64,000 bases of DNA, taken from positions 248,001 to 312,000 of the forward strand of contig JAEESN010000001.1 of assembly GCA_016286365.1 (NCBI GenBank), in the 5' to 3' direction. The notes below the pieces were generated by a model. The model saw nothing but the letters and a program-made list of their open reading frames with translations. It ran no database searches and had not been told where the DNA came from. Shown in pieces: positions 41,670 to 51,237 of the stretch; the first letter of the stretch is position 1; the number at the start of each line of letters is the position of its first letter. This DNA is from Treponema sp. (lineage in GTDB: Bacteria > Spirochaetota > Spirochaetia > Treponematales > Treponemataceae). Both the position numbers and the translations under genes were made by a program.

Positions 41670-43079
41670 ATGCCCAATCAGCTTGTACCTGCGGAAGAAT
41701 TGCAGAATAGAGTTTCATTATTCCTTAAAGATTATTTTCTAACAGATTTTCACAAAGACCGGGATTCTTTTTACGCTCTTACACATGAAGATTTTTTAAA
41801 ATTTCCTCTTACCGTCTGCGGGGTTACATTGAATCTTTTTATGGATGGAGAGCTCGATAAAGCTGACCGGATAATTGAATCTCTTCCGGACGAGGGGCAT
41901 TTTCCTTTTATAAAAATCGGATTAAAGCTCGTACACCCAAAAATTACCTGGGAAGAATTTATAAATCTCCTTCATTATTTAAAAGAAAATAAAATCTCTT
42001 TACAGCAGGTTTCCCTGACGGCCGGAAGACCGACTCTTTTAAACGGCGTAAATGATTTTACAAGAATAGGCCCGCTTTTAAAAACTCATAAAGATTTATT
42101 TATAGAAGATTTAAGATGCCTTTATAATTCTACTGTCTGTCCTGCCATCTATAACCTTTGTCTTGCAGAATATTACTATCAGCTTAATAACTTAATAGAA
42201 TCGGAAGTACTTGTAAGCCGCACTATAAAGGAATTCGACAAGGAATCTGAACACCGTCTTTTATTTGCAGCTCTTTATCTTCAGGCAAAAATACAGCTTG
42301 CTTATGGAAAAACCGTAAGCCCGAACAGTTATATTAAAAATATCCAGAATCATATCAAGGAAAACGGACAGGCCGAATTCTCTTACAATATCGAAGCGGC
42401 AGAGGTTCTTTCCGGACTTTACGAAGGGGATTTAAAACTGATTAATAAATGGCTTAAAAACGATGCCCCCGATGAGTTTGCCGATTTTAATATGATCGAT
42501 GTTTACCGCTATATGGTTAAAATGCGCTGTTACATCATCCAGAAAAAATATACCGCTGTAATCGCTCTTGCAGAAAGACTCAGGCCTCTTTTAGAAGCAG
42601 GAAAACGCCATATTGATTTATGCGAAGTAGATCTTTTACTTGCAATCTGTTTTTACAGAAGCAGAAATAAGGATTTTGCCTTTGATGCTTTTGAGCGCTC
42701 CCTTAAAATTGCAAAAAGAAGGGAATATTTCCGCCTGATTGCAGATGAAGGTGATGCTGTCTTACACATTCTTGTTGATTATATAAAGGAAAAAGGTGAA
42801 TCTGAGTTTTTGATGAACCTTCTGGAAATGACAAGAAGTATGGCAATCATGCATCCGCTTTATCTTAAGGCAGAATTAAAAAATGATACGAACCTGACCC
42901 AGAGGGAAATAGAGATTCTAAAACTTTTGGAGCAGGGAAAACCGCGCGAAGAGATTGCAGAAATCTTTTTTATAAGCGAAAACACGGTAAACTTTCACCT
43001 TAAAAATATCTACTCAAAAATGGAAGTAAACTCCGTAACCCAGGCCATCTGGAATGCAAGAACTCTTGGAATTTTATAA
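41670..43079 (+). CDS. LuxR-family transcriptional regulator with helical-repeat N-terminus
   Basis: 469 aa. The last ~60 residues are a LuxR/NarL-type helix-turn-helix: LTQREIEILKLLEQGKPREE, then IAEIFFISENTVNFHLKNIY and SKMEVNSVTQAIW. Residues 1-400 are almost all helix with TPR-like phrasing (ALYLQAKIQLAYGKT, YIIQKKYTAVIALAERLRP, DLLLAICFYRSRNKDFAFDA), like the C-terminal repeats of MalT-type regulators but without the ATPase part. Its ligand is unknown. It sits between gltB and a large lipoprotein gene whose promoter has an 8-bp inverted repeat, a possible target. Confidence 0.8.
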   Translation: MPNQLVPAEELQNRVSLFLKDYFLTDFHKDRDSFYALTHEDFLKFPLTVCGVTLNLFMDGELDKADRIIESLPDEGHFPFIKIGLKLVHPKITWEEFINLLHYLKENKISLQQVSLTAGRPTLLNGVNDFTRIGPLLKTHKDLFIEDLRCLYNSTVCPAIYNLCLAEYYYQLNNLIESEVLVSRTIKEFDKESEHRLLFAALYLQAKIQLAYGKTVSPNSYIKNIQNHIKENGQAEFSYNIEAAEVLSGLYEGDLKLINKWLKNDAPDEFADFNMIDVYRYMVKMRCYIIQKKYTAVIALAERLRPLLEAGKRHIDLCEVDLLLAICFYRSRNKDFAFDAFERSLKIAKRREYFRLIADEGDAVLHILVDYIKEKGESEFLMNLLEMTRSMAIMHPLYLKAELKNDTNLTQREIEILKLLEQGKPREEIAEIFFISENTVNFHLKNIYSKMEVNSVTQAIWNARTLGIL

Positions 43080-43093
43080 AATTCTTTAAAAAA

Positions 43094-43109
43094 CTACCAT
43101 TTTTGGTAG
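43094..43109 (+). terminator. weak terminator-like hairpin
   Basis: CTACC-ATTTTT-GGTAG just after the LuxR stop. No T run follows, so its role is doubtful. Confidence 0.35.
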
Positions 43110-43113
43110 TGCT

Positions 43114-43149
43114 TCTCCACATAATAACACTGTATATTTATTGTGGAGA
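43114..43149 (+). promoter_or_regulatory. inverted repeat around a -10-like box
   Basis: TCTCCACA (43114-43121) and TGTGGAGA (43142-43149) flank TATATT (43133-43138). It ends 9 bp before the ATG of the lipoprotein gene. It is either an operator or a 5' hairpin that covers part of the leader. Confidence 0.5.
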
Positions 43150-43157
43150 TTTAGGGT

Positions 43158-46100
43158 ATGCTTAAAAAAATCAGTTTAAAGTTTCGTTTTTTTGCTTTAT
43201 TTACAATTATTTTTATTTTCGCTCACTTATTTACAGCCTGCGATTCACCATTTTCAAAATCAATTGATGATTATCTTAATTACTGGTCAAACACTGTTAC
43301 AATCGGTCGTTATGATGTCATTTCCGAAACAACAGTTTTAGACGGAAGAAGAAATCTTTCTGCAGTCGAACCGATTAAAATCAATCTTATTATTACAAAT
43401 CCTAATAATTATGAAATTGAACTGGAATTAGAAGGACAACCGAATTTTACAATCTATCAGACTGATGATGAAACAAAATCGGATGTTACAATAAACTATT
43501 CAAAAAAAGCAGAACTTTCCTCTGACGGTTCAATCATCACTTTAAGCGCAGAACTTCCCAACGATACAGAAAGAAAAAAACTTATGCTCGAAGGTATGTT
43601 TAAATATTTTAAACAGGGTGATACAGGAGTATATGAAGAAGAAGTTAATTATTCATATGATTTTAAACAGCTTTCTGCACCCGACAATCCAAAAAATCTA
43701 AAAAATCCTGAATATTCAGATACAGACTCATATCACACTCTTCACTTTGATATGCCTGATTCATCATATAAGAGAAATAAAGATTTAACCTACAGAATCG
43801 ACTGTTTTTCAAGCAATACTCCGGGTGATTTTTCTTTTGTTGCGACTGCAGATGTAAAGGCAGATCAGGCTAAAAAAGCAGGTTCAAAATCGAATGAATT
43901 TATCTATTATTTTGATGAGCAGGAACCTTCCCTCCAGTATGATTATGTTGTTACTGCAATAAGCCCGGAAGGAGTAAAGAGTAAAGTTGTTTCTACATCC
44001 GAAGCACTCGGATTATGCTATGTAACCGAACCGGAAATTCTTTTTGGTGATAACGGTGAATTAAACAACCTTAAAGCTAATAGAGAAGGCGATTCAAAAA
44101 CCTATGATGTCCTTGAATACACAGGAGACAGTTTTGGAATCAATGTTATAAAAACTGATTTAAGTTCTGATCTGGAAGTAAAAGTTAACGGTAAAACAGT
44201 TTCTGCTGATGCCACTCTTGAAGACGGCTTTAATAAAATCACTGCAACAGCCTCTAAAAACCGTGCACGCCCTGTAACCGTCACAAAAAATATTTATGTA
44301 GTAAAAAAACTTGTTGAACCTAAGATTAATTCAAATGCAAGTAACGAAGGCACACATAATTATCAAAACATAAATTACGACAAAATGCAGTATAGCTACC
44401 TCAAATACGAAAACTATACTTATTCTGTTGATAACAGTGTAAACAAGGATTCTGAAATAAAATTAACCATTAATAATTCTGATGCAGATTTAAGCGGAAC
44501 ACTGGAAGACGGATATTACACACTCGAGATGAATATTACAAAAGAATATTGTCGTCCTCTTACTGTAAAGAAGAATTATAAGGTCGGAATAAAACGAGTA
44601 AAGGCTAAGGTAAAAAATGATCTTCATCATTGGCATACAGATGGTGGAGCAGATGTTGATTTAATTGTTGAATTATTTATTGAATCATCAAAAAGCGATA
44701 AAGAGTCTATATATTATTGTAATGTGGAACACATAGATAATTGCCATGATTATTATAGTACAACTGATGTTACTAAAGCAGTATATCTTTATGAAAAAAC
44801 AGATAATTTTTACTTCTATACTTCTAAGGCATGGGATAGAGATGGAAAGTATCAAAGTAACTGGGATGACCTTGGAACTGTAAGTAGAGGAGATTCAAAA
44901 GCTACAAAAACCTTAAAAGAGCTTAAAGAAAATCCAAGCATTGATACAGGTGATTACAAAGGAAGTAAAGATGAACATAAAAGCCGTTACTGGGTTGATG
45001 TAATTCTTTCAGAAGAAGCAGCAGAACCTTTAATTGAATTTAATCCGGGACTTAATGGAGTTAGAGACGTTAACGGTTATGAATGTATAGAAGTTGCAGA
45101 CTCTTCATCAAAAGTTTCTTACAAGATTTCTCCACAGGACGAAGCAACTATCAGCGGTAAAATTGATGATGAATCATTTACAGGCGAAAAATCAGGTAAA
45201 CTCGGTGTTGGTACTCATAAAATTACTGTAACAAGCTCTAAGACTGGCTATACAACCTGTCAGGTTACAAAATATATAAAGGTCCTTACAACATTTAATG
45301 AACCAAATATTTACTTTTATGCAAACAATACAAATAACAGAATAGATACATCTGTATCAGAATCTTCTATAGATTCATATACAACTTATGATCTTAACCT
45401 TACTACAAGTGGAACCGGTAATGCAACATTAGAAGTTGTTGCGGGTACTGGTGAAACTGTAACAGTCGAAGATGGCAAAAATACACTCACTGCTAAAAAT
45501 GGCAGATATGAACTTGCTCTTGGACCTCATAACCTTTCGATTACTGTTTCAAAGGCAGGATATGCACCTAAAGTAATCAACAAAGATATTTATATTCTGG
45601 GTATCCTTGCTGAACCTACAGTTATTGCTAATAATGGAAGCGGTGAAACTGGCTCTGGAAACACTGAAGATGATCCAAAAATATGGAAATTCAGTTATCT
45701 GTCTGATCCTTCACTAAGTGTTTATATACAACCTGGAAATAGAGGTGATAATCCTAATACTGTTAAAGTATATCTTAATGCTACAGATGGAACTGAGTTC
45801 TCAAATCCTACATCAGGATTTTCTGTAGGTTACGATAGTGTAAAACACCTTGTAATCGTTCAGACAAGACCATACTGTAAAACAAAAATAACACATAAAT
45901 ATGTTAAAGGTATTATTAAACCGATTAAACTTATCTATCACAATGTAAGAATAACTGGTGGTCTGAAAGGGGATGCCAGAATTTGTGTTGGAGGAATTAA
46001 AGACATAGATGGTTTTGATCTTTTGGGTGAAATTAAATTTGATGGTACAACAATATGGGGTTATGGATCATCTGAATATCCTATAATTCATTCAAATTAC

Positions 46101-46412
46101 TGGGATCATTTAAATACAGATACAGATGAACGCTCTTATGAAAGAACTCTTTATTCACCTGATGATAAAATTACATTAGAAATGATTAATATGAGAAGAC
46201 GCAAAAAAGAAGGTAATTTTGGTTCACACACTCTCCAAAAGACCCTTTCTGCTATTAAAAATGTTACCGTTCCAACAGTCAGAACATATAACAGTAACAC
46301 TCTCGATCCACCTGGAGGATCTAATGGCTGGATATTCTTTACCGGACGATTAACAAATGGTAATTGTTATATGTATATGTATTTAAAATTCGAGGTAGAA
46401 GAACAAAATTAA
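43158..46412 (+). CDS. large repetitive lipoprotein
   Basis: 1084 aa. Signal with lipobox HLFTACDSP, so anchored at the Cys. The body has at least four diverged repeats, each ending in a phrase like KITATASKNRARPVTVTKNI, LEMNITKEYCRPLTVKKNYK, KITVTSSKTGYTTCQVTKYI or LSITVSKAGYAPKVINKDIY, followed by a new start LVEPKI, FNEPNI or LAEPTV. These look like Ig/fibronectin-type modules of a surface protein. The first ~150 residues also have a fibronectin-III-like pattern. The function is unknown; adhesion is a guess. TTTAGGGT precedes the ATG. Confidence 0.7.
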   Translation: MLKKISLKFRFFALFTIIFIFAHLFTACDSPFSKSIDDYLNYWSNTVTIGRYDVISETTVLDGRRNLSAVEPIKINLIITNPNNYEIELELEGQPNFTIYQTDDETKSDVTINYSKKAELSSDGSIITLSAELPNDTERKKLMLEGMFKYFKQGDTGVYEEEVNYSYDFKQLSAPDNPKNLKNPEYSDTDSYHTLHFDMPDSSYKRNKDLTYRIDCFSSNTPGDFSFVATADVKADQAKKAGSKSNEFIYYFDEQEPSLQYDYVVTAISPEGVKSKVVSTSEALGLCYVTEPEILFGDNGELNNLKANREGDSKTYDVLEYTGDSFGINVIKTDLSSDLEVKVNGKTVSADATLEDGFNKITATASKNRARPVTVTKNIYVVKKLVEPKINSNASNEGTHNYQNINYDKMQYSYLKYENYTYSVDNSVNKDSEIKLTINNSDADLSGTLEDGYYTLEMNITKEYCRPLTVKKNYKVGIKRVKAKVKNDLHHWHTDGGADVDLIVELFIESSKSDKESIYYCNVEHIDNCHDYYSTTDVTKAVYLYEKTDNFYFYTSKAWDRDGKYQSNWDDLGTVSRGDSKATKTLKELKENPSIDTGDYKGSKDEHKSRYWVDVILSEEAAEPLIEFNPGLNGVRDVNGYECIEVADSSSKVSYKISPQDEATISGKIDDESFTGEKSGKLGVGTHKITVTSSKTGYTTCQVTKYIKVLTTFNEPNIYFYANNTNNRIDTSVSESSIDSYTTYDLNLTTSGTGNATLEVVAGTGETVTVEDGKNTLTAKNGRYELALGPHNLSITVSKAGYAPKVINKDIYILGILAEPTVIANNGSGETGSGNTEDDPKIWKFSYLSDPSLSVYIQPGNRGDNPNTVKVYLNATDGTEFSNPTSGFSVGYDSVKHLVIVQTRPYCKTKITHKYVKGIIKPIKLIYHNVRITGGLKGDARICVGGIKDIDGFDLLGEIKFDGTTIWGYGSSEYPIIHSNYWDHLNTDTDERSYERTLYSPDDKITLEMINMRRRKKEGNFGSHTLQKTLSAIKNVTVPTVRTYNSNTLDPPGGSNGWIFFTGRLTNGNCYMYMYLKFEVEEQN

Positions 46413-46448
46413 TTGACTTTGTTAATCTCCAGAACTAAACTCGCGTGA

Positions 46449-46557
46449 TTGACAACAAGTCAGTTTTTCGTAATAATATAATAAATAACGACAAAGAGGT
46501 CGTAGAATAAATTTTTGTATCTGTATACAGAAGTTTAATCTACGGCCTCTTTTTTTA
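46449..46557 (+). promoter_or_regulatory. gltD promoter and leader attenuator-like hairpin
   Basis: TTGACA (46449-46454), 17-bp spacer, AATAAT (46472-46477). Leader GACAAAGAGGTCGTAGA (46490-46506) pairs with TCTACGGCCTCTTT, then seven T. An inner hairpin surrounds TGTATACAG. Confidence 0.8.
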
Positions 46558-46592
46558 TTTCCGTGATTTTTGATTTAAAAGGAGTTTTGTAT

Positions 46593-48173
46593 ATGGCAAA
46601 GCCTACAGGATTTATGGATTATAAAAGGGTAGAAAACGGCAATATTCCGCCACTGGAACGCATTACAAATTTTAAAGAGTTTCATCCAAAGCTTGACGAA
46701 AAAGCAAGACGTGAGCAGGCCGCAAGATGTATGAACTGCGGTGTTCCGATGTGTCAGAGTGCCATTAAACTTTCTGGAATGGTAACAGGATGTCCTTTGC
46801 ATAACTATATCCCCGAATGGAACGATGCTCTTTATAACGGCCAGTTTGATATGGCTGCCTGGAGACTTTTAAAAACTTCGAGCTTTCCGGAATTTACAGG
46901 TCGTGTATGCCCGGCCCTTTGCGAAAAAGCATGTAATGCCGGAAGTCCTGTGGTAAAAGAAGGTCCGGTAACTGTTCACGATAATGAACTTTTTATAATC
47001 GAAAAAGCTTTTGAAACAGGCTACATGAAGCCAGAAATTCCAGCACAGCGCTCTGGTAAAAAAATTGCTGTAATCGGAGCTGGTCCATCTGGTCTTGCGT
47101 GTGCAGACTGGCTCAACCGCCGTGGTCACAATGTTACTGTTTTTGAACGTGAAGATAAAGCTGGTGGTCTTTTAATGTACGGAATTCCTAATATGAAGCT
47201 CGACAAAAAAATTGTTGAACGAAGAATTAATCTTATGAAAGAAGAAGGGGTAGAATTCATCTTTAATGCCGATGTAGGACGCTCTTATTCAGCTTCGCAG
47301 ATTTTAAGTGATTACGATGCTGTTGCCCTCTGTTGTGGTGCAAAAAAAGCTCGTTCTCTTTCTGCTACCGGAATGGATAAGCTTAAAACAGGTAAAAAAG
47401 GTGCAGAAGGCGGAGTTATGTTTGCAGTTGATTTTCTTACTGCCGTAACAAAAAGCGTAATTGCCACAAGCGAAGCATTAGAAAAAATCGGAATCATTCC
47501 TGCAAATAAACAGATAGACCAGATGCTCGTCCAGGACTTTGGTATCGAGGTAGAAGGAAAAGATGTTGTAATTGTTGGAGGAGGGGACACAGGAAACGAT
47601 TGTACAGGTTCTGCAATCCGTCTTGGCTGTAAATCTGTTACACAGATAGAAATGATGCCATGTCCTCCTGTAGAAAGAGCCGCAAATAACCCATGGCCAC
47701 AGTGGCCAAAAGTACTTAAGGTTGATTACGGTGCAGAAGAATCAATCGAAAAGTTTGGACACGACCCTCGTGTTTACGAAACAACAGTAAAAGAAGTGAT
47801 CAGCGAAGACGGACATATAAAAGCCGTAAAAACAATCGAAGTAGAATTCAAGATGATTGACGGAAAGAGAACCTTATGCGAAAGGGAAGGTACAGAAAAA
47901 ACATTACCTTGTGATCTTCTTTTAGTTGCCGCAGGCTTTACAGGTTGCGAAGAATACACCGCACAGGCTTTTGGAACAGAGCTTGGTCCAAGGGGAACTG
48001 TTGCATCCTTTGGAGAAGATACTTCGGAGTTAGCCAGCCCAAATGGTTATGCAACAAGCGTTCCAAAAATCTTTACTGCCGGCGACATGCACCGCGGACA
48101 GTCCCTTGTAGTTTGGGCAATTGCAGAAGGCCGTGAATGTGCAAGACAGATAGATAGTTTCTTAATTAAATAA
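46593..48173 (+). CDS. gltD: glutamate synthase small subunit
   Basis: 526 aa. It supplies electrons from NAD(P)H to GltB. N-terminal iron-sulfur domain: CMNCGVPMCQS, GCPLHNYIPEWN, CPALCEKACNA. Then the FAD site KIAVIGAGPSGLACADWLNR with GREDKAGGLLMYGIPN-type follow-up, and the second nucleotide site VVIVGGGDTGNDCTGSAIR. It ends FTAGDMHRGQSLVVWAIAEG. It is 5 kb from gltB with its own promoter and leader of the same type, so the pair may be co-controlled although separated. AAGGAGTTTTGTAT precedes the ATG at 46593. Confidence 0.97.
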   Translation: MAKPTGFMDYKRVENGNIPPLERITNFKEFHPKLDEKARREQAARCMNCGVPMCQSAIKLSGMVTGCPLHNYIPEWNDALYNGQFDMAAWRLLKTSSFPEFTGRVCPALCEKACNAGSPVVKEGPVTVHDNELFIIEKAFETGYMKPEIPAQRSGKKIAVIGAGPSGLACADWLNRRGHNVTVFEREDKAGGLLMYGIPNMKLDKKIVERRINLMKEEGVEFIFNADVGRSYSASQILSDYDAVALCCGAKKARSLSATGMDKLKTGKKGAEGGVMFAVDFLTAVTKSVIATSEALEKIGIIPANKQIDQMLVQDFGIEVEGKDVVIVGGGDTGNDCTGSAIRLGCKSVTQIEMMPCPPVERAANNPWPQWPKVLKVDYGAEESIEKFGHDPRVYETTVKEVISEDGHIKAVKTIEVEFKMIDGKRTLCEREGTEKTLPCDLLLVAAGFTGCEEYTAQAFGTELGPRGTVASFGEDTSELASPNGYATSVPKIFTAGDMHRGQSLVVWAIAEGRECARQIDSFLIK

Positions 48174-48197
48174 CATTTTATTATATTTCAATAAAAT

Positions 48198-48253
48198 ACC
48201 CTATGGTAAATCAGTTTTTTGAGGTATATAATCAGTTATATACAGCATAGGGT
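48198..48253 (+). promoter_or_regulatory. inverted repeat upstream of the diguanylate cyclase gene
   Basis: ACCCTATG (48198-48205) and CATAGGGT (48246-48253) flank TATAAT-like sequence. The right arm contains the AGGG that would act as ribosome site, so folding could hide it. Confidence 0.4.
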
Positions 48254-48260
48254 AAAACTT

Positions 48261-49358
48261 TTGAAGAACAAGATTTTAAATTGTATTCTTTACGGTGGAA
48301 TTACAAAAGAAGAATACAGCGAAATTAAAACAGAAATTTTCTCGAGTAACCTGAAAAACACATTTTTCTTTTCCTGGGTTGGTTTTATTACTTATGTAAT
48401 TTTATTTTTTCAGGCATCAAATTCATCTGTTTTATCAATCATGGCAAATATCTATAAAATCAGTGCCATTTATTATCTTTCACTCGCACTTGTTTCAACA
48501 GTTTTCCGTAAATTAAAAAGAAACTTCCGGCTTTCGGCCTATATAGGAATACTTGGAGCACTCGTACTTGGAGCTGTAATCGGTATTTTTGTAAACGGGA
48601 ATGCACAGACAACAACCTTTATGGTATTTATGTTTGCAGTTCCACTTTTATTCACCGTAAGACCTGTTTATGCTTCCTTAATCATCTTTATTGCAGATGC
48701 CGTTTATATCTATCTTGTAATCACAAGGCAGACCGGAGTTATTGCTGCTCATAACCGTTCAAACGGAATCATTTATGGCATTATGAGCATTCTTTTTTCT
48801 ACCTACATGATGAATATCAAGATTAAGGGTATTGCAAACTCAAAAAATTACCGCTTTCTTATGCAGAATGATCAGCTTACAGGCTTAAATAATCGCCGGA
48901 GCTTTAATACATTTCTTGAAAAAATCAAATCAGAGAAAATCAACTGCACGATTTTAGGTTTTGATATAAACGGATTAAAAATCATAAACGACACAAAAGG
49001 TCATAAAGCCGGTGATGAACTGATTATAGCTGCTGCAATGTGTATTTCTAAAACTTTTTCTAAATATGGAAAATGTTTTCGTATTGGTGGTGATGAGTTT
49101 GTTGCAATACTGGACAAACCTGTTCCTTCCGAAAAAGATTTATGTCTTGAATTCGAAAAAAACTGTGCCTCATGGAAAAGCGAAAATATTGATGAACTTT
49201 CAATTGCTTACGGAATTGTAACTTACAGGTCAAATCTTACAAAAACAATCGAAGAAATCCTACTTGAAGTTGATGCTTTAATGTATAAAAATAAAAACGC
49301 ATTTTATTCAAAAAAAGCAAATTTAAATAAAAACTATCAGTTAAAGACAAAAAACTGA
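48261..49358 (+). CDS. membrane-bound diguanylate cyclase
   Basis: About 365 aa. Five or six membrane spans in the first ~190 residues (FFFSWVGFITYVILFFQA, IGILGALVLGAVIGIFVNG, ASLIIFIADAVYIYLVIT). Then a GGDEF domain: NDQLTGLNNRRSFNTFLE, DINGLKIINDTKGHKAGDE, and the active site RIGGDEFVAIL. It should make c-di-GMP. No inhibitory RxxD is evident before the site. Possible starts are TTG at 48219 without a ribosome site, or TTG at 48261 behind AGGG; the latter is used here, with modest certainty. Confidence 0.85.
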   Translation: MKNKILNCILYGGITKEEYSEIKTEIFSSNLKNTFFFSWVGFITYVILFFQASNSSVLSIMANIYKISAIYYLSLALVSTVFRKLKRNFRLSAYIGILGALVLGAVIGIFVNGNAQTTTFMVFMFAVPLLFTVRPVYASLIIFIADAVYIYLVITRQTGVIAAHNRSNGIIYGIMSILFSTYMMNIKIKGIANSKNYRFLMQNDQLTGLNNRRSFNTFLEKIKSEKINCTILGFDINGLKIINDTKGHKAGDELIIAAAMCISKTFSKYGKCFRIGGDEFVAILDKPVPSEKDLCLEFEKNCASWKSENIDELSIAYGIVTYRSNLTKTIEEILLEVDALMYKNKNAFYSKKANLNKNYQLKTKN

Positions 49359-49371
49359 AAATCATATGCTA

Positions 49372-49466
49372 TTGACAGCCGGCCTTTAATTGATGATAAT
49401 TAATATATGGCAAAGATGCCGCAGAATCATTCCCTGGTCGAATTATGTCTGCGGCATTTTTTATTT
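49372..49466 (+). promoter_or_regulatory. purF promoter and leader attenuator-like hairpin
   Basis: TTGACA (49372-49377), 17-bp spacer, GATAAT (49395-49400). Leader GGCAAAGATGCCGCAGA (49409-49425) pairs with TCTGCGGCATTTTT. Both arms differ from gltB by compensating changes (GTCGT to GCCGC), so the stem is kept. Confidence 0.8.
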
Positions 49467-49496
49467 TAAATTAAGTTTCAAGTTAGGGATAAAACT

Positions 49497-50936
49497 ATGG
49501 GATTTTATGATGAATGTGGTGTAGTTGGAATCTATGGAGCAGAAAACGCCGCATCTTTATGTTATTTTGCTTTAACAAGCCTTCAGCACAGAGGACAGGA
49601 AAGCGCCGGAATTGCTGTAAGCGATCATAACAAAATCAAATTACATAAAAGCACGGGTCTTGTAAGCGATGTTTTTAATTCTAATCACTTTGAAAAATTA
49701 CAGGGTGATATTGGAGTAGGGCACGTACGCTATGCTACAGCCGGCGGAAGATCCATAGAAAATGCTCAGCCATTCGTAAACTCTTTTAAAATGGGATCTA
49801 TTGCACTTTGTCATAACGGTCAGCTTGTAAACTACGAAGAATTAAAAGCCATGCTCGAAGACGGTGGAAGTACTTTTTCATCCTTGAGCGACACAGAAGT
49901 TATCTTAAAACTCATTGTAAAAAAATTCATAGAAAACGGTGGAAAGCCAGGCTCAGATAATAAAGAACATTATTACAGTAAAGAAAATCAGAAAATATTC
50001 ATAGAAGCGGTAATTCAGACTTCAAAACTGATTAAGGGCTCATTTGCACTATGTATAATGACAGAAAATATGCTGATTGGAGTAAGAGATCCATACGGAA
50101 TAAGACCGCTTTGTCTTGGTGTTTTAAATGATGAAATTTACGATGAAACTGATTCAAATAATGCTTCTAAAGGCTACATAATCACATCTGAATCCTGTGC
50201 CATAGACGCTGTGAATGCTAAGTTTGTAAGGGATATAAAACCTGGCGAAATCGTTGTAGTAACCAGAGAAGGGCTTCAATCAATTCCAAATACAGAAAAA
50301 GTATCTAAACAGACCTGTATATTTGAATACGTTTATTTTGCACGCCCTGATTCAGTTATAGATGAAATTCCTGTACAGGAAGTAAGATACAGAATGGGAG
50401 AAATCCTTGCAGAAGAATCGGCTACACAAGCTGATGTAATAATCGGGGTTCCGGACAGCGGTCTTGCAGCAGCTCTTGGATATTCAAGAAAAAGCGGAAT
50501 TCCTTACGTAACCGGCATCATAAAGAATAAATACATAGGAAGAACCTTTATTGCGCCAACTCAGAAAGAAAGAGAAAATATGGTATTTGTAAAGCTTAAT
50601 GCCATCAAAAGCGATCTTATGGGAAAGCGTGTAATAGTCATTGATGATTCAATTGTAAGAGGAACAACCAGCCGAAGACTTGTACAGATATTAAGGCGTG
50701 CAGGAGCTAAAGAAGTTCATTTTAGGGTAAGTTCGCCACCTGTAAAATTTCCATGTCATCTTGGTATAGATACTCCAAGTAAAAATGAATTAATTTCGAG
50801 CACACATGAACTTGAAGAAATCCGTAAAGAAATAGGTGCAGATTCGCTGTCTTTTATAAGCCTTGAAGGTATGATTAAAGCATTCGGTGATGACAGTTTC
50901 TGTAAGGGATGTTTTAACGGAATGTATCCTGTGTGA
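49497..50936 (+). CDS. purF: amidophosphoribosyltransferase
   Basis: 479 aa. First step of purine synthesis: PRPP and glutamine to phosphoribosylamine. A short propeptide precedes Cys7 in DECGVVGIYG; amidotransferase blocks LQHRGQESAG, GHVRYATAGG and LCHNGQLVNYEEL follow. The PRPP-binding loop is VIVIDDSIVRGTTS. Cysteines in QTCIFEYVYF, FPCHLG and FCKGCFNGMYPV match the [4Fe-4S] type seen in Bacillus. TTAGGGAT precedes the ATG. Confidence 0.97.
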   Translation: MGFYDECGVVGIYGAENAASLCYFALTSLQHRGQESAGIAVSDHNKIKLHKSTGLVSDVFNSNHFEKLQGDIGVGHVRYATAGGRSIENAQPFVNSFKMGSIALCHNGQLVNYEELKAMLEDGGSTFSSLSDTEVILKLIVKKFIENGGKPGSDNKEHYYSKENQKIFIEAVIQTSKLIKGSFALCIMTENMLIGVRDPYGIRPLCLGVLNDEIYDETDSNNASKGYIITSESCAIDAVNAKFVRDIKPGEIVVVTREGLQSIPNTEKVSKQTCIFEYVYFARPDSVIDEIPVQEVRYRMGEILAEESATQADVIIGVPDSGLAAALGYSRKSGIPYVTGIIKNKYIGRTFIAPTQKERENMVFVKLNAIKSDLMGKRVIVIDDSIVRGTTSRRLVQILRRAGAKEVHFRVSSPPVKFPCHLGIDTPSKNELISSTHELEEIRKEIGADSLSFISLEGMIKAFGDDSFCKGCFNGMYPV

Positions 50937-51237
50937 TTAAATATTCATTTTGTTATTGTTGCGTTACAGTTAGTGTAGTTATTCTTGTAATTAGTATAAG
51001 TAATAAAATTATTGTTCCAGATGTTATTGTTTCAGTCATATGTATTAAAATTTATACATATTAATATGTTTTCTTAAGTTTTTATGGGGTAAAATCAGCA
51101 TTTTTAGGCCTTAAATCCATATTATATTACTTATCATAATGTATATTCTGTCTACCAATAACCATATTATAAAGGATATCAGCCTTTTACAGCATGATAT
51201 CCCCTATAATTTATTATAAATCCTGTAAAAATTAAAA
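50937..51237. other. intergenic region between converging genes
   Basis: 301 bp of AT-rich DNA without a protein-like frame. A hairpin GGATATCA...TGATATCC at about 51174-51203 could end transcripts from both sides (purF and dapL). Nothing else is recognised. Confidence 0.5.

Noticed and set aside
48219-48260. Longer start for the diguanylate cyclase
   Set aside because: The TTG at 48219 has no ribosome site and lies inside the inverted repeat and -10-like region.
34966-49466. ANTAR (EutV/NasR-type) antitermination leaders
   Set aside because: Those need two small hairpins with conserved hexaloops. Here only one hairpin fits between start point and gene.
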